In this document: positions 40,533 through 48,544 of the stretch, in pieces
Position numbering within the stretch: the stretch's first letter is position 1
Layout of the letters: each line of letters opens with the position of its first letter
Origin: Corallococcus carmarthensis
GTDB taxonomy: Bacteria; Myxococcota; Myxococcia; Myxococcales; Myxococcaceae
NCBI RefSeq assembly: GCF_003611695.1
Contig: NZ_RAWE01000023.1
Location: 1 to 64,000 of the forward strand
DNA length: 64,000 nt
Direction: 5' to 3'
Notes under the pieces: model-generated
Seen by the model: only the letters and a program-made list of their open reading frames with translations
Told to the model about the DNA's origin: nothing
Database searches by the model: none
Position numbers and translations under genes: made by a program

Positions 40533-40919
40533 ATGAGCCGAGGAAAGCTGCCGCGACCCACGGATGCCGAGCTGGCCATCCTGCGGGTGCTGTGGGACCG
40601 GGGGGCGCGCACGGTGCGCGAGGTCCATGAAACGCTCCAGGACGGGGGGGGTTACACCACCGTCCTGAAGACGATGCAGATCATGACGGAGAAGGGGCTG
40701 GTGACGCGCGACGAGTCCCAGCGCGCGCACGTCTACAGCGCCCGGCTCCCCCGGGAGAGCACCCAGCAGCAGCTGGTCACCGACCTGGTGGACCGCGTGT
40801 TCGGCGGCTCCCCGGCGCGGCTCGCCCTGCAGGCCCTGTCCACGAAGAAGACATCCCCCGAGGAGTTGGCGGAGCTGCGCCAGCTGCTGGATTCGCTCGA
40901 GAAGGAGTCGGAGTCATGA
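40533..40919 (+). CDS. BlaI/MecI/CopY family transcriptional repressor
   Basis: A 128-residue winged-helix repressor: PTDAELAILRVLWDRGARTV at the start of the fold, recognition-helix region YTTVLKTMQIMTEKGLV, and a helical dimerisation tail (SPEELAELRQLLDSLEKE). GAGAGGAAG precedes the ATG. The next gene overlaps by ATGA and encodes the BlaR1-type sensor protease. Binding to the two boxes in its own promoter is expected, with release when the sensor triggers cleavage. Confidence 0.93.
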   Translation: MSRGKLPRPTDAELAILRVLWDRGARTVREVHETLQDGGGYTTVLKTMQIMTEKGLVTRDESQRAHVYSARLPRESTQQQLVTDLVDRVFGGSPARLALQALSTKKTSPEELAELRQLLDSLEKESES

Positions 40920-42757
40920 ACGGTCTCATCCTGGAAGCGGTGGGTTGGGCGCTCGTGCATCTGCTGTGGCAGGGCGCGCTCGTGGCGGTGGCCCTGGCGC
41001 TGGCGCTGCGGTGGGTGGGCCGGCGTTCGGCGAACCTGCGCTACGCGCTGGCGTGCGGCGCGCTGGGCATCATGCTGGCGCTGCCGGTGGCCACCGCGTG
41101 GCGGCATGCCTCGCGCGCGGTGGAGGCCCGCCCGGTGCGCACGGCGTCCGTCCAGCGGACCGTGACACCTCCCCAGCACCCGGTGTCCCTCCCGCGCGTG
41201 GAGCCGACCCCGTCGCGTCACATGACGGGAACCGCGTCGCTGCCCCGCATGGACGTGCTGCTCCAGCAGGTGGGCGAACACCTGCCCTGGCTGGTGCTGG
41301 CGTGGGGCCTGGGCGTGGCGGCGTCGTCGCTGCGCCTGCTCAAGGGTTGGGTGGGGTTGCGCCGCCAGGTGGACGAGGCGGTGCACGCGTCCTGGGAATG
41401 GCAGCAGCGGCTGGAGGTGCTGGCGCGGCGGCTGAACCTCACGCGTCCGGTGCGCCTGCTGGTGTCGTCGAAGCTGGATGTGCCGTCCACGCTGGGCTGG
41501 CTGAAGCCCGTGGTGCTGGTCCCCACCGCCACCCTCACCGGACTGGCCGTGCGCGAACTGGAGCTGGTGCTGGCCCACGAGCTGGCCCACATCCGCCGTC
41601 ACGACTTCGCGGTGAACGTGGTGCAGACGCTGGTGGAGACGCTCCTCTTCTACCACCCGGCCGTGTGGTGGATGTCCCAGGTCATCCGCGTGGAGCGGGA
41701 GAACTGCTGTGACGACCTCGCGGTGCGGCAGGGCCCTGGCGCCCTCCCCTATGCCCGCGCGCTCACCGCCCTGGAGGCGCTGCGGTTGCAGGGCATGGAC
41801 GCCAGCGGTCCCGCGCTGTCCGCGCTGGGCGGTTCGCTGAAGGACCGCGTGCGGCGGCTGGTGGTGGCGCCCACGTCGCGGTGCTCCTCGCACTGGGCAG
41901 CGGGGATCTCCATCGCCATGCTGATCAGCAGCCTCGCCCTGGCGGTGCCGCTGACGGCGCTCGCCGTGCAGCCCGTGAAGGCGCCGGCGGCTCCCGCTTC
42001 GATGCCGGCGTCCGTCGCCGCCCCCGCGTCCACGTCGCTCGCGGCCGCCGTGGCGACGCCGCCCGCCGTCGCCAAGGACATGCCGCCCGCGGCCGTCGCG
42101 GCGGCCCCTGCGCCCACGCCGGTGCCCGCGCCGGTTGTCGCGCCGGCTCCGAACCCCGCGCCCTCAGACAAGGCAAAAGCGCGCGCGGCGAGGAAGGCGG
42201 CCGAGGATGCCGATGAGAAGACCCGCGTGGGCGTGGATCCGCTGAGCGTGGATCAGCTCGTCGCGCTGAAGATCGCGGGCGTCACGCCGGAGGTCGTCGA
42301 TCGCATCAGCGCCATGGGCTACGAGCCCACGGTGGACACGCTGGTGGGCTTCCAGCACGCCGGCATCACGCCGGAGTACGTGAAGTCCCTGGCGGACCGC
42401 TTCGGCCGGTCCATCCCCGCCGAGCAGCTGGTGGCCATGAAGCACCTGGGCGTCACGCCCGAGTGGCTGGGGCAGATGGCCGCGCTGGGCTTCGCGAAGG
42501 AAGACTCCGAGGACCTGCTGGCCGCGAAGGCGCTGGGCATCGACGCCGCGTGGCTCAATGACCTGAAGACTTCGGGCTTCGGGAACCTGGACCTGGATGA
42601 GGCCGTGCAGCTGCGCGCGCTGGGCGTCGACTCCAGCTACCTGCGCGAGCTGGAGTCCGCGGGCGTGAAGCCCGCCACCGTGGATGAGCTGGTGCGCCTG
42701 CGCACCGGCGGCGTGGACGCGGACTTCATCCGCCGCATGCAGAAGCCCCGGAAGTAA
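40916..42757 (+). CDS. BlaR1-type M56 metallopeptidase with C-terminal helical repeats
   Basis: A 613-residue membrane protein. Hydrophobic segments lie near residues 5-25, 40-62, 120-142 and 318-345. The zinc protease motif is HELAH (His221, Glu222, His225), followed by FYHPAVWWMS, both M56 hallmarks. After the last membrane segment comes an Ala/Pro-rich linker and then about six repeats of 28-30 residues with the core QLVALKxxGVTPE..., in place of a penicillin-binding sensor domain. It should cut the co-encoded BlaI repressor in response to a signal sensed outside. The same repeat occurs in the secreted protein next door. Confidence 0.9.
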   Translation: MNGLILEAVGWALVHLLWQGALVAVALALALRWVGRRSANLRYALACGALGIMLALPVATAWRHASRAVEARPVRTASVQRTVTPPQHPVSLPRVEPTPSRHMTGTASLPRMDVLLQQVGEHLPWLVLAWGLGVAASSLRLLKGWVGLRRQVDEAVHASWEWQQRLEVLARRLNLTRPVRLLVSSKLDVPSTLGWLKPVVLVPTATLTGLAVRELELVLAHELAHIRRHDFAVNVVQTLVETLLFYHPAVWWMSQVIRVERENCCDDLAVRQGPGALPYARALTALEALRLQGMDASGPALSALGGSLKDRVRRLVVAPTSRCSSHWAAGISIAMLISSLALAVPLTALAVQPVKAPAAPASMPASVAAPASTSLAAAVATPPAVAKDMPPAAVAAAPAPTPVPAPVVAPAPNPAPSDKAKARAARKAAEDADEKTRVGVDPLSVDQLVALKIAGVTPEVVDRISAMGYEPTVDTLVGFQHAGITPEYVKSLADRFGRSIPAEQLVAMKHLGVTPEWLGQMAALGFAKEDSEDLLAAKALGIDAAWLNDLKTSGFGNLDLDEAVQLRALGVDSSYLRELESAGVKPATVDELVRLRTGGVDADFIRRMQKPRK

Positions 42758-42786
42758 TCCCCCTCTCCTCTCCCATGCGGTCCGCC

Positions 42787-42808
42787 GCGCGCTCCCACCC
42801 GAGCGCGC
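42787..42808. terminator. 8-bp GC hairpin between the sensor gene and its repeat partner
   Basis: GCGCGCTC (42787-42794) and GAGCGCGC (42801-42808) are exact inverted repeats with a 6-base loop, with no U tract. It may end most blaIR transcripts or stabilise the message ahead of the next gene. Confidence 0.5.
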
Positions 42809-42845
42809 GAGTGGGCCGCGCCTTGCCGAAAAAGGAGTCGCCGTC

Positions 42846-43721
42846 ATGACGTCGCGCCTGTCTCCATGGCCCACCCTGGTCGTGATGTTCCTCGCCCTCC
42901 CCGTCCTCGCCGCCGATGCGCAGCGCACCGGCACCTGGGGCGCGTTCGTGAAGGAGCAGCAGTTGCAGTTGTCGTTGCAGCCGAAGGACCGTCCCGATTC
43001 GCACCATGGCTTCTCCGTGCCGGTCGCGGACTTCCAGGGGCTGTCCACCGCGGACGGAAGCAGCGCCCCCTTCAAGCTGGTGCGTGAGGCGGGGACGTTC
43101 GACTTCGAGGGCCGCTTCAACGACGGGCAGGGCGTGGGCACCTGGCGCTTCAGCCCGGACGCCAGCTACGCGAAGAAGCTGGCGGAGCTGGGCATTCCCA
43201 AGCCGGACGCGGACGAGCAGTTCCTCCTGGCCAGCGTCAACGTGGGCCCGCAACGCGTAAAGGCGCTCGCGGCCGTGGGCCAGAAGGTGACCACCGTGGA
43301 GGAGCTGGTCCAGGTGGGCACCTTCAATGTCACCCCGGAATACGTCCGCGCGATGGCGGCCGAGGGCTACCCCAAGCTGACGTTGCAGCAGCTGGTGGAC
43401 TGCCGCATCCACAACGTCACGCCGGAGCGCATCCAGGGTCTGGCCGCGCTGGGGTTCAAGGGCCTGCCCCTCGACTCGCTCCTGTCCATGAGCATCCACG
43501 GCGTGACGCCAGACTTCATCCGCGAGATGCGCGGCCTGGGCTTCCCGGAGCTGAGCGCGGACGACCTGGTGTCCATGCGCATCCACGGCGTCACGTCCGC
43601 CTTCGTGAAGGAGATGCGGAGCCTGGGCTACACGAACGCCACCGCGGAAGACTTCGTGTCCCTGCGCATTCATGGCATCGACTCCGTCTTCGTCCGCTCG
43701 ATGTCGAAGCAGCGCAAGTAG
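42846..43721 (+). CDS. secreted protein with the BlaR1-tail repeat
   Basis: A 291-residue exported protein (signal peptide ending VLAAD). The first 100 residues form a small beta domain; residues of about 125-291 are five or six helical repeats of the type DDLVSMRIHGVTSAFVKEMR, closely like those at the end of the BlaR1-type protein, and both proteins finish in a similar basic tail (MQKPRK and MSKQRK). AAAGGAG stands upstream of the ATG. Likely co-regulated with blaI-blaR1 and possibly its signal partner; this is an inference from shared repeats and position. Confidence 0.85.
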   Translation: MTSRLSPWPTLVVMFLALPVLAADAQRTGTWGAFVKEQQLQLSLQPKDRPDSHHGFSVPVADFQGLSTADGSSAPFKLVREAGTFDFEGRFNDGQGVGTWRFSPDASYAKKLAELGIPKPDADEQFLLASVNVGPQRVKALAAVGQKVTTVEELVQVGTFNVTPEYVRAMAAEGYPKLTLQQLVDCRIHNVTPERIQGLAALGFKGLPLDSLLSMSIHGVTPDFIREMRGLGFPELSADDLVSMRIHGVTSAFVKEMRSLGYTNATAEDFVSLRIHGIDSVFVRSMSKQRK

Positions 43722-43804
43722 CCAGCGCGAGGTAGTGGATTTCCCTCAGGGAAACGCCTGTCAAGCCGGCTTGTCATCTCAACACAGCCATGCCGGAATC
43801 CGTT

Positions 43805-43830
43805 GGTGCAAGGCATTGCCGCCTTGCACC
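43805..43830 (+). promoter_or_regulatory. 10-bp hairpin in the leader of a lipoprotein gene
   Basis: GGTGCAAGGC and GCCTTGCACC form a perfect 10-bp inverted repeat with a 6-base loop, 4 bases before the GGAG of the next gene. It may be a terminator for the gene before or a leader element. Confidence 0.5.
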
Positions 43831-43846
43831 GACTGGAGCGTTGCGC

Positions 43847-44200
43847 ATGCGAAGCATGGTTCGAGCGTGGTTCCTGATGAGCCTCACCCTGGGCATTGTC
43901 ACCGCCTGTGGCCCTTCCACCGGGGCCGACGAGGCCGTGCTCCCCAGCGGCGAGGCCCAGGTGGAGCAGGAGATCGGCACGGATCCCAACTGTCCCTCCT
44001 CGCAGATGCAGTCGATGGTCACCTGGCAGGCCGCGTGCGGTACGCCCTGTTCGAACACCGCGGGGAACGGGGATCCGGGCACCACCAACAGCGGCTATGG
44101 ATTGCCCGGCACCAAGTACAAGCGCTGCTGCCCCCCGGGCGGCACCTGTACGGCCTGGAAGCTCATCGGGCCGGTCTGCCAGTTCTGCGAGCTCCAATAA
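43847..44200 (+). CDS. small Cys-rich lipoprotein
   Basis: A 117-residue lipoprotein: signal peptide MRSMVRAWFLMSLTLGIVTAC, then an acidic spacer and a Cys-rich module (CPSS, CGTPCSN, CCPPGGTC, CQFCELQ) with nine Cys, as in secreted disulfide-rich myxobacterial proteins. GGAG lies 9 bases before the ATG; an earlier in-frame ATG at 43790 falls before the leader hairpin. Function unknown. Confidence 0.8.
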   Translation: MRSMVRAWFLMSLTLGIVTACGPSTGADEAVLPSGEAQVEQEIGTDPNCPSSQMQSMVTWQAACGTPCSNTAGNGDPGTTNSGYGLPGTKYKRCCPPGGTCTAWKLIGPVCQFCELQ

Positions 44201-44211
44201 CTCCCAGCCAG

Positions 44212-44247
44212 GACCCCGCCCGACCGGATGCACGGTCAGGCGGGGCC
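44212..44247 (+). terminator. terminator of the Cys-rich lipoprotein gene
   Basis: CCCCGCC and GGCGGGG (44214-44220 and 44239-44245) with an inner GACCG/CGGTC stem and a short loop, 12 bases after the stop codon, followed by CCTTGG. Confidence 0.65.
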
Positions 44248-44300
44248 TTGGCGTAGGAAGCCCCAGGGCCTAACCCTGAACCCTGGGTTCACTCTTTAGC

Positions 44301-44432
44301 CGCACGAAGCTCGTCAACGTGACGCTGTTCCACACCGTGGAGGACCTCCAGGGCATGGTCGGTGCCGGCATGGAGCAGGGTCTCAACCAGAGCTACGCGG
44401 CGCTGGACAAGCTCCTCGCGAAGCCCAACTGA
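44301..44432 (+). pseudogene. C-terminal remnant of an SRPBCC (AHSA1-type) protein gene
   Basis: An in-frame stretch with no start codon translates to RTKLVNVTLFHTVEDLQGMV then GAGMEQGLNQSYAALDKLLA and stops at TGA 44432. This is the last strand and long C-terminal helix of SRPBCC/AHSA1 domains (typical ending GMEEGxxESxxRLxxLL). The rest of the gene is gone; an in-frame TGA lies at 44277. A decayed gene left between two live ones. Confidence 0.65.
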
Positions 44433-44443
44433 CCTCACGCAAG

Positions 44444-44474
44444 ACGGGAGCCCCGGTGTGTCAGGGGCTCCCGT
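44444..44474. terminator. strong bidirectional terminator
   Basis: ACGGGAGCCCC and GGGGCTCCCGT are exact 11-bp inverted repeats with a 9-base loop, just after the SRPBCC remnant and 10 bases beyond the stop of the convergent esterase gene. Confidence 0.75.
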
Positions 44475-44483
44475 GGTGCCGCA

Positions 44484-46157
44484 TCAGGGGCGTTGCTGCG
44501 CGAGCAGCCAGTCGAAGACCTTCGGGTCCTCGTACACGCTGTTCCAGATGGCGTGGCCTCCCGAGTCGTAGACCGTGAAGAGCACTGGACGCGCCGGGCC
44601 CGCCCCGGTGGCGTCGGTCGCCGTCTGGCCGGAGCTCCACTCCCACTTCCCGGTCGCCGGACGGAAGAAGGCCGTCTGGGTCTTGTCCAGGTCGACGTAC
44701 GTGGACATCACCCCGCCCGTCGCGCCCATCGCCACCCCGAACTGGTCCACCCAGCTGACGGTCGCGTCAATGGAATACGTGCCGTCGTTGGTGGCATGTG
44801 CCGCCCAGATGGGGAGGTTCGCGGCGATCATCCCGTGCGCGACGCCGTAGCTCTCGGACAGGAGCCAGGACGTCGGGCAGACGGCGACGATGCCCGCGAG
44901 CTTGGATGGATAGACGGACGCATAGGAGAACGAACCGCCTCCGCCCAGGCTCAGCCCCGTCATGTAGACCCGGCGCCGGTCCACCTTGTACGTCGCCAGG
45001 ATGTGGTCGACGAACGGGTTGAGTTTGTACTGCGCTTCATACGGGCTCCAGGTGCTGCCGGTGTCCGCCTGCGGTGAGACGAGGATGAAGGGATAGTCCT
45101 TCCCCTTCGTGTCGATGTAGTTCTGCGGGCCCAGCTCGCGGACCTTCTTGAGCTCCGAGCTGCCGCCATTGCCCCGCTGATCCATGCCGTGCAGGAAGAA
45201 GACGACGGGCCAGTTCGAGCCGGCGGTGTAGCCAGACGGCAGGTAGACGACGTAGCCATAGCCGCCCGGCGTGGAGGCGGACTTGTAGACCTCCGTCGTG
45301 GTGCCCCGTCCCGTCTGCGCCGGGTTCACCGTCACCTTCGTCCGCGCGAAGGCGCTGGCGCCGTCGTCGTCCGTCACGGTGAGCTGGAATTCATACGTCC
45401 CCTGCACCAGCCCCGAAGCCGTGGCCGTGAGCGCGCCAGCGTTCGCGAGCGTCGCCGTATTGGGCCCGGACACCTGCGTCCACTGCCGGGAGGCCACCGT
45501 TCCGTCCGGGTCGCTCGCCGCACCGGTCAGCGTCGCCGTGGACACGGGCAGGGCCACGGTCTGGTCCGCGCCCGCGGAGACGACGGGGGGCTGGTTCGCG
45601 CCAGGGTCCACCGGGCTGCCGTAGATGACCAGCTCGTTGAGGCCCGCGTACAGCGTGCGCGTGACGTGGAGGTAGCGCGTGGGCTGGTTCACGGGGATGA
45701 GCAGCCAGCGCTCCCACAGCGACGAGCTGAACGTCCCCACGGACGCCCACGCACCGGGCGAGCCGATGTCGAAGTGCACGTCGCCCGTGTCGTACGTGTC
45801 GAAGAAGCCCACCTCCGTCACCTGGTACGCCTGCCCCAGGTCGATGACGAAGCCCATGGGGTACGCGCTGGCGTTGTAGACGGCGTTGCCCCACGTCGTG
45901 GTGGGCTTCGCCCCGGTCCCCGCGCGAGGGTCCCCGATGGCCGCCTGTTCGTCATACAGCGACGCGTAGGCGCCAATCGCCGGGCGTACAGCGTCCACCT
46001 GCACCATGGACGCGGTGATGGGGACCTTCACGCTGGCGGCCAGCGGCAGCGTCTGGGTGGACGCCGCCGACAGGCCGTCCTCCCCCGGGTCCGCGCAGCC
46101 ACTCAGCGCCAGGGCCAACACCACCGGCCCAAGCGTGTTCCAGGGACCTTGTTTCAT
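44484..46157 (-). CDS. esterase lipoprotein with discoidin-like and PKD-like modules
   Basis: A 557-residue lipoprotein (LSGC, Cys21). Residues of about 60-190 look like a discoidin/galactose-binding sandwich (GFVIDLGQAYQVTEVGFFDT, TRYLHVTRTLYAGLNELVIY). Residues 200-285 are a PKD/K319-type sandwich (VSAGADQTVALPVSTATLTG). The C-terminal 260 residues are an alpha/beta-hydrolase of the PHB-depolymerase/feruloyl-esterase type with nucleophile Ser403 in GLSLGGGGS and a likely His in DSGGHAIW. It probably deacylates plant or fungal polysaccharides at the cell surface. GGAGGAG, inside a small palindrome, precedes the ATG. Confidence 0.88.
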   Translation of the reverse strand: MKQGPWNTLGPVVLALALSGCADPGEDGLSAASTQTLPLAASVKVPITASMVQVDAVRPAIGAYASLYDEQAAIGDPRAGTGAKPTTTWGNAVYNASAYPMGFVIDLGQAYQVTEVGFFDTYDTGDVHFDIGSPGAWASVGTFSSSLWERWLLIPVNQPTRYLHVTRTLYAGLNELVIYGSPVDPGANQPPVVSAGADQTVALPVSTATLTGAASDPDGTVASRQWTQVSGPNTATLANAGALTATASGLVQGTYEFQLTVTDDDGASAFARTKVTVNPAQTGRGTTTEVYKSASTPGGYGYVVYLPSGYTAGSNWPVVFFLHGMDQRGNGGSSELKKVRELGPQNYIDTKGKDYPFILVSPQADTGSTWSPYEAQYKLNPFVDHILATYKVDRRRVYMTGLSLGGGGSFSYASVYPSKLAGIVAVCPTSWLLSESYGVAHGMIAANLPIWAAHATNDGTYSIDATVSWVDQFGVAMGATGGVMSTYVDLDKTQTAFFRPATGKWEWSSGQTATDATGAGPARPVLFTVYDSGGHAIWNSVYEDPKVFDWLLAQQRP

Positions 46158-46164
46158 CGGGATG

Positions 46165-46178
46165 ACTCCTCCAGGAGT
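46165..46178 (-). promoter_or_regulatory. palindrome containing the esterase ribosome-binding site
   Basis: ACTCCT-CC-AGGAGT is a perfect 6-bp palindrome. On the minus strand its 3' arm is the GGAGGAG Shine-Dalgarno sequence of the esterase gene, which could be masked by a 5-bp hairpin with a 4-base loop. Confidence 0.45.
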
Positions 46179-46182
46179 GACA

Positions 46183-46252
46183 CCTCTCTTCCGGAACCCG
46201 AGAGGCATCAAACAAGATTAAGCAGAATAAATAACATTAGCTGAAAAATGTG
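46183..46252. promoter_or_regulatory. AT-rich divergent promoter region
   Basis: The only markedly AT-rich stretch nearby (about 46206-46252) lies between the divergent esterase and PA14-GH16 genes. It is bordered by a CCTCTC/GAGAGG inverted repeat (46183-46188, 46200-46205). It probably holds both promoters; elements cannot be assigned with confidence. Confidence 0.5.
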
Positions 46253-46312
46253 TTGTCGCGGCCGGAGCGCCGGCGTCACGTGGCGGGCTCCCCATGTTTG
46301 TTGGAGGCAGCC

Positions 46313-48007
46313 ATGCTTCAGCGTTTCGGACGGTGTCTCGTCATCCCCTTCGTCTTCCTGTCGGCGTGTGAGGTTCCCGAGCCCGCGCCCGACACGCCCG
46401 TTCGTGTCGCTCGCGGCGCGGTCGCCGGTGAGCTGGCCGTGACCCTCATCGACGACAGCGGCTTCAACTACGCCTGGCAGGTGAACGACGGCGACGACGC
46501 CTCGGGCGCTTGGGGCGCGGGCGATAACGCCTCTGTCGGCTACGACCTGGGGACGTTGAAACAGGTGCGGGAGGTGTGGAGTTACGGCGACCAGGCCTAC
46601 CGTTTCCACGTCCAGCTCTTCGACGCGAACTGGTCCCAGACGGGCTGGTACGACTGCGACCTCGACGGCGGCGTCATCCAGTGGCAGGGCTGCGACATTC
46701 CGGACACGAACGCGCGCTTCGTCTACGTGCGCTACCGCACGAACACGAGCGGTTCGTGGGTGCAGGAGGTGAACCTCCTGGGCGGCGCCCCCGGCACCGG
46801 CGAGCTGCCCATCCCTGCCGGCGCCTTCCGGGGCACGTACTTCAGCGACCGGAACCTGACGACCCGGGCCTTCCAGCGCCAGGACGCCGCCATCCAGTTC
46901 GCCTGGGGGACGGGGAGCCCCGGCACGGGCGTGGGCGTGGATGACTTCAGCGTCCGCTGGGAAGGCGACTGGAACTTCGCCACCGCGGGCACGTACCGCT
47001 TCTCCACGACGTCCGACGACGGCAGCCGCATCTTCGTCGACGGGGCGCTCGTCGTGGACCACTGGAGCGACCACGGCGCGACGGCGCGGACCGGTGACGT
47101 CATGCTCACGGCCGGCACGCACCGCGTGAAGGTGGAGTACTACGAGGCCGCCGGTGACGCGTCCGCCCAGGTGGGCTGGACGTTGCAGTCCGGGAGCACG
47201 CCCGGCGTGGGGGGCGTTCCCACGCCGCCTTCCGGCTGGGTGCTGGACCTCCAGGATGACTTCAACTCGCTGGACTGGAACAAGTGGAAGCAATGGCAGA
47301 CGAACGTGCCGCTCATCCACACGGTCATGGTGATGAACACGCAGAGCCAGTGCGTGACGGCCAACGGCTACCTGGAGATGCGCGCCCGGAAGCGCAATGA
47401 CGGCTCCGGCATCTGGGACGGCTGCTACCTGGACCAGGGCACGTGGTGGGACGCGGCGGGCTCCCGGCCCGCGCATCCCGGGTACGCGGACTACCAGGTG
47501 TCGTTCAAGGCGGACCTGCCGCCGGGCGTGGGCACGGGCATGTACTTCCTCATGTGGCCCATCGCGGAGAGCTGGGGCGGGACGCCATGGCCGCCGGAGC
47601 TGGACATCGTCGAGCTGCCCAACAACGACGGCACGAACGTCATGACCACCTGGCACTGGGATCCGGACAACAAGCAGTCCGAGATCCGGCCCACCGTGGA
47701 CCGCAGGAATGGCAAGCAGTGGGTCTACACCGCGCGCCGCGTGGGCAATGACATCCGCATGTGGATTGGCGACCCGGCGACCAACGCCATCCGGGAGATT
47801 CCGCTGCCGGCCGCGTTCTCCAACAACCCGGACCCCAAGCGGATGCTGGTGGGCATGGCGAACTTCGTCGCCTCCACCTGGGCCATCAACGGCTCGGCCT
47901 CCGCGTTCTGGTACGGCGACGCGAACGCCACGGGCGCCACCGCTTGGACCGCGTCCATCGACTACGTGAAGGTCTGGAAGCCGGGCCCGGGCATGAGCGG
48001 GCAGTAG
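46313..48007 (+). CDS. GH16 glycoside hydrolase lipoprotein with PA14 domain
   Basis: A 564-residue lipoprotein (LSAC). Residues of about 38-155 are a beta-sandwich module; residues 165-300 are a PA14 domain (YRFSTTSDDGSRIFVDGALV, then VDHWSDHG), a glycan-binding fold; residues 310-564 are a GH16-type jelly roll with catalytic ELDIVE (Glu429, Asp431, Glu434). It differs strongly from the two GH16 proteins at 20.4-23.3 kb and likely cuts another beta-glucan or galactan. Divergent from the PKD-esterase gene, with which it may share induction. TTGGAGG precedes the ATG. Confidence 0.9.
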   Translation: MLQRFGRCLVIPFVFLSACEVPEPAPDTPVRVARGAVAGELAVTLIDDSGFNYAWQVNDGDDASGAWGAGDNASVGYDLGTLKQVREVWSYGDQAYRFHVQLFDANWSQTGWYDCDLDGGVIQWQGCDIPDTNARFVYVRYRTNTSGSWVQEVNLLGGAPGTGELPIPAGAFRGTYFSDRNLTTRAFQRQDAAIQFAWGTGSPGTGVGVDDFSVRWEGDWNFATAGTYRFSTTSDDGSRIFVDGALVVDHWSDHGATARTGDVMLTAGTHRVKVEYYEAAGDASAQVGWTLQSGSTPGVGGVPTPPSGWVLDLQDDFNSLDWNKWKQWQTNVPLIHTVMVMNTQSQCVTANGYLEMRARKRNDGSGIWDGCYLDQGTWWDAAGSRPAHPGYADYQVSFKADLPPGVGTGMYFLMWPIAESWGGTPWPPELDIVELPNNDGTNVMTTWHWDPDNKQSEIRPTVDRRNGKQWVYTARRVGNDIRMWIGDPATNAIREIPLPAAFSNNPDPKRMLVGMANFVASTWAINGSASAFWYGDANATGATAWTASIDYVKVWKPGPGMSGQ

Positions 48008-48147
48008 GCTTTCCGTCCCGGGGCGGAATGGCGTGCGCTGCCCATCCCGCCCCCTTCACTCCGTCGTACCTTCCACCTGCTTTTCGGTGTATCCCAGGCT
48101 CCCCCCTCAACGGGCTTACCCCCTGCCCGGCCCCTCAGGAGCAAGCC

Positions 48148-48537
48148 ATGCACCACAGCCGACTCAGCACGTTCGTCATCGACTGCAAGGTCGGAGACCT
48201 CGACGCCGCCGCGCGGTTCTGGAGCGCGGCGCTGGGACGAAAACTGGCCCCCGTGGACGAGGACTCCCCCACCTACCGCGAGCTGGTGGCGAAGCCCGAG
48301 GAGCCCATGCTCCTCATCCAGCAGGTAGAGCACGACAGCCGCATCCACCTGGACATCGAGGCGGACGACCTGGACGCGGAGCTGGAGCGGCTGGAGGCGC
48401 TGGGCGCGAAGCGCATCGCCTACGTGAAGCGCTGGTGGGTGGTGGAGGCCCCCACCGGGCAGCGCTTCTGCATCGTCCGCCCGCAGCGCGGTCCCCTGGA
48501 GGGCCGCGCCAACGTGTGGGACGGCGAGGGCCGCTGA
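48148..48537 (+). CDS. VOC family (glyoxalase-like) protein
   Basis: A 129-residue protein with the beta-alpha-beta-beta-beta repeats of the vicinal-oxygen-chelate fold: VIDCKVGDLDAAARFWSAAL, HLDIEADDLDAELERLEALG and a final APTGQRFCIVRPQ strand. One His (RIHLDI) and Glu residues occupy metal-site-like positions, but the substrate is unknown; many such proteins are dioxygenases or resistance proteins. AGGAG stands 8 bases before the ATG. Stands alone, converging on the next gene. Confidence 0.85.
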   Translation: MHHSRLSTFVIDCKVGDLDAAARFWSAALGRKLAPVDEDSPTYRELVAKPEEPMLLIQQVEHDSRIHLDIEADDLDAELERLEALGAKRIAYVKRWWVVEAPTGQRFCIVRPQRGPLEGRANVWDGEGR

Positions 48538-48544
48538 AGGCGCC

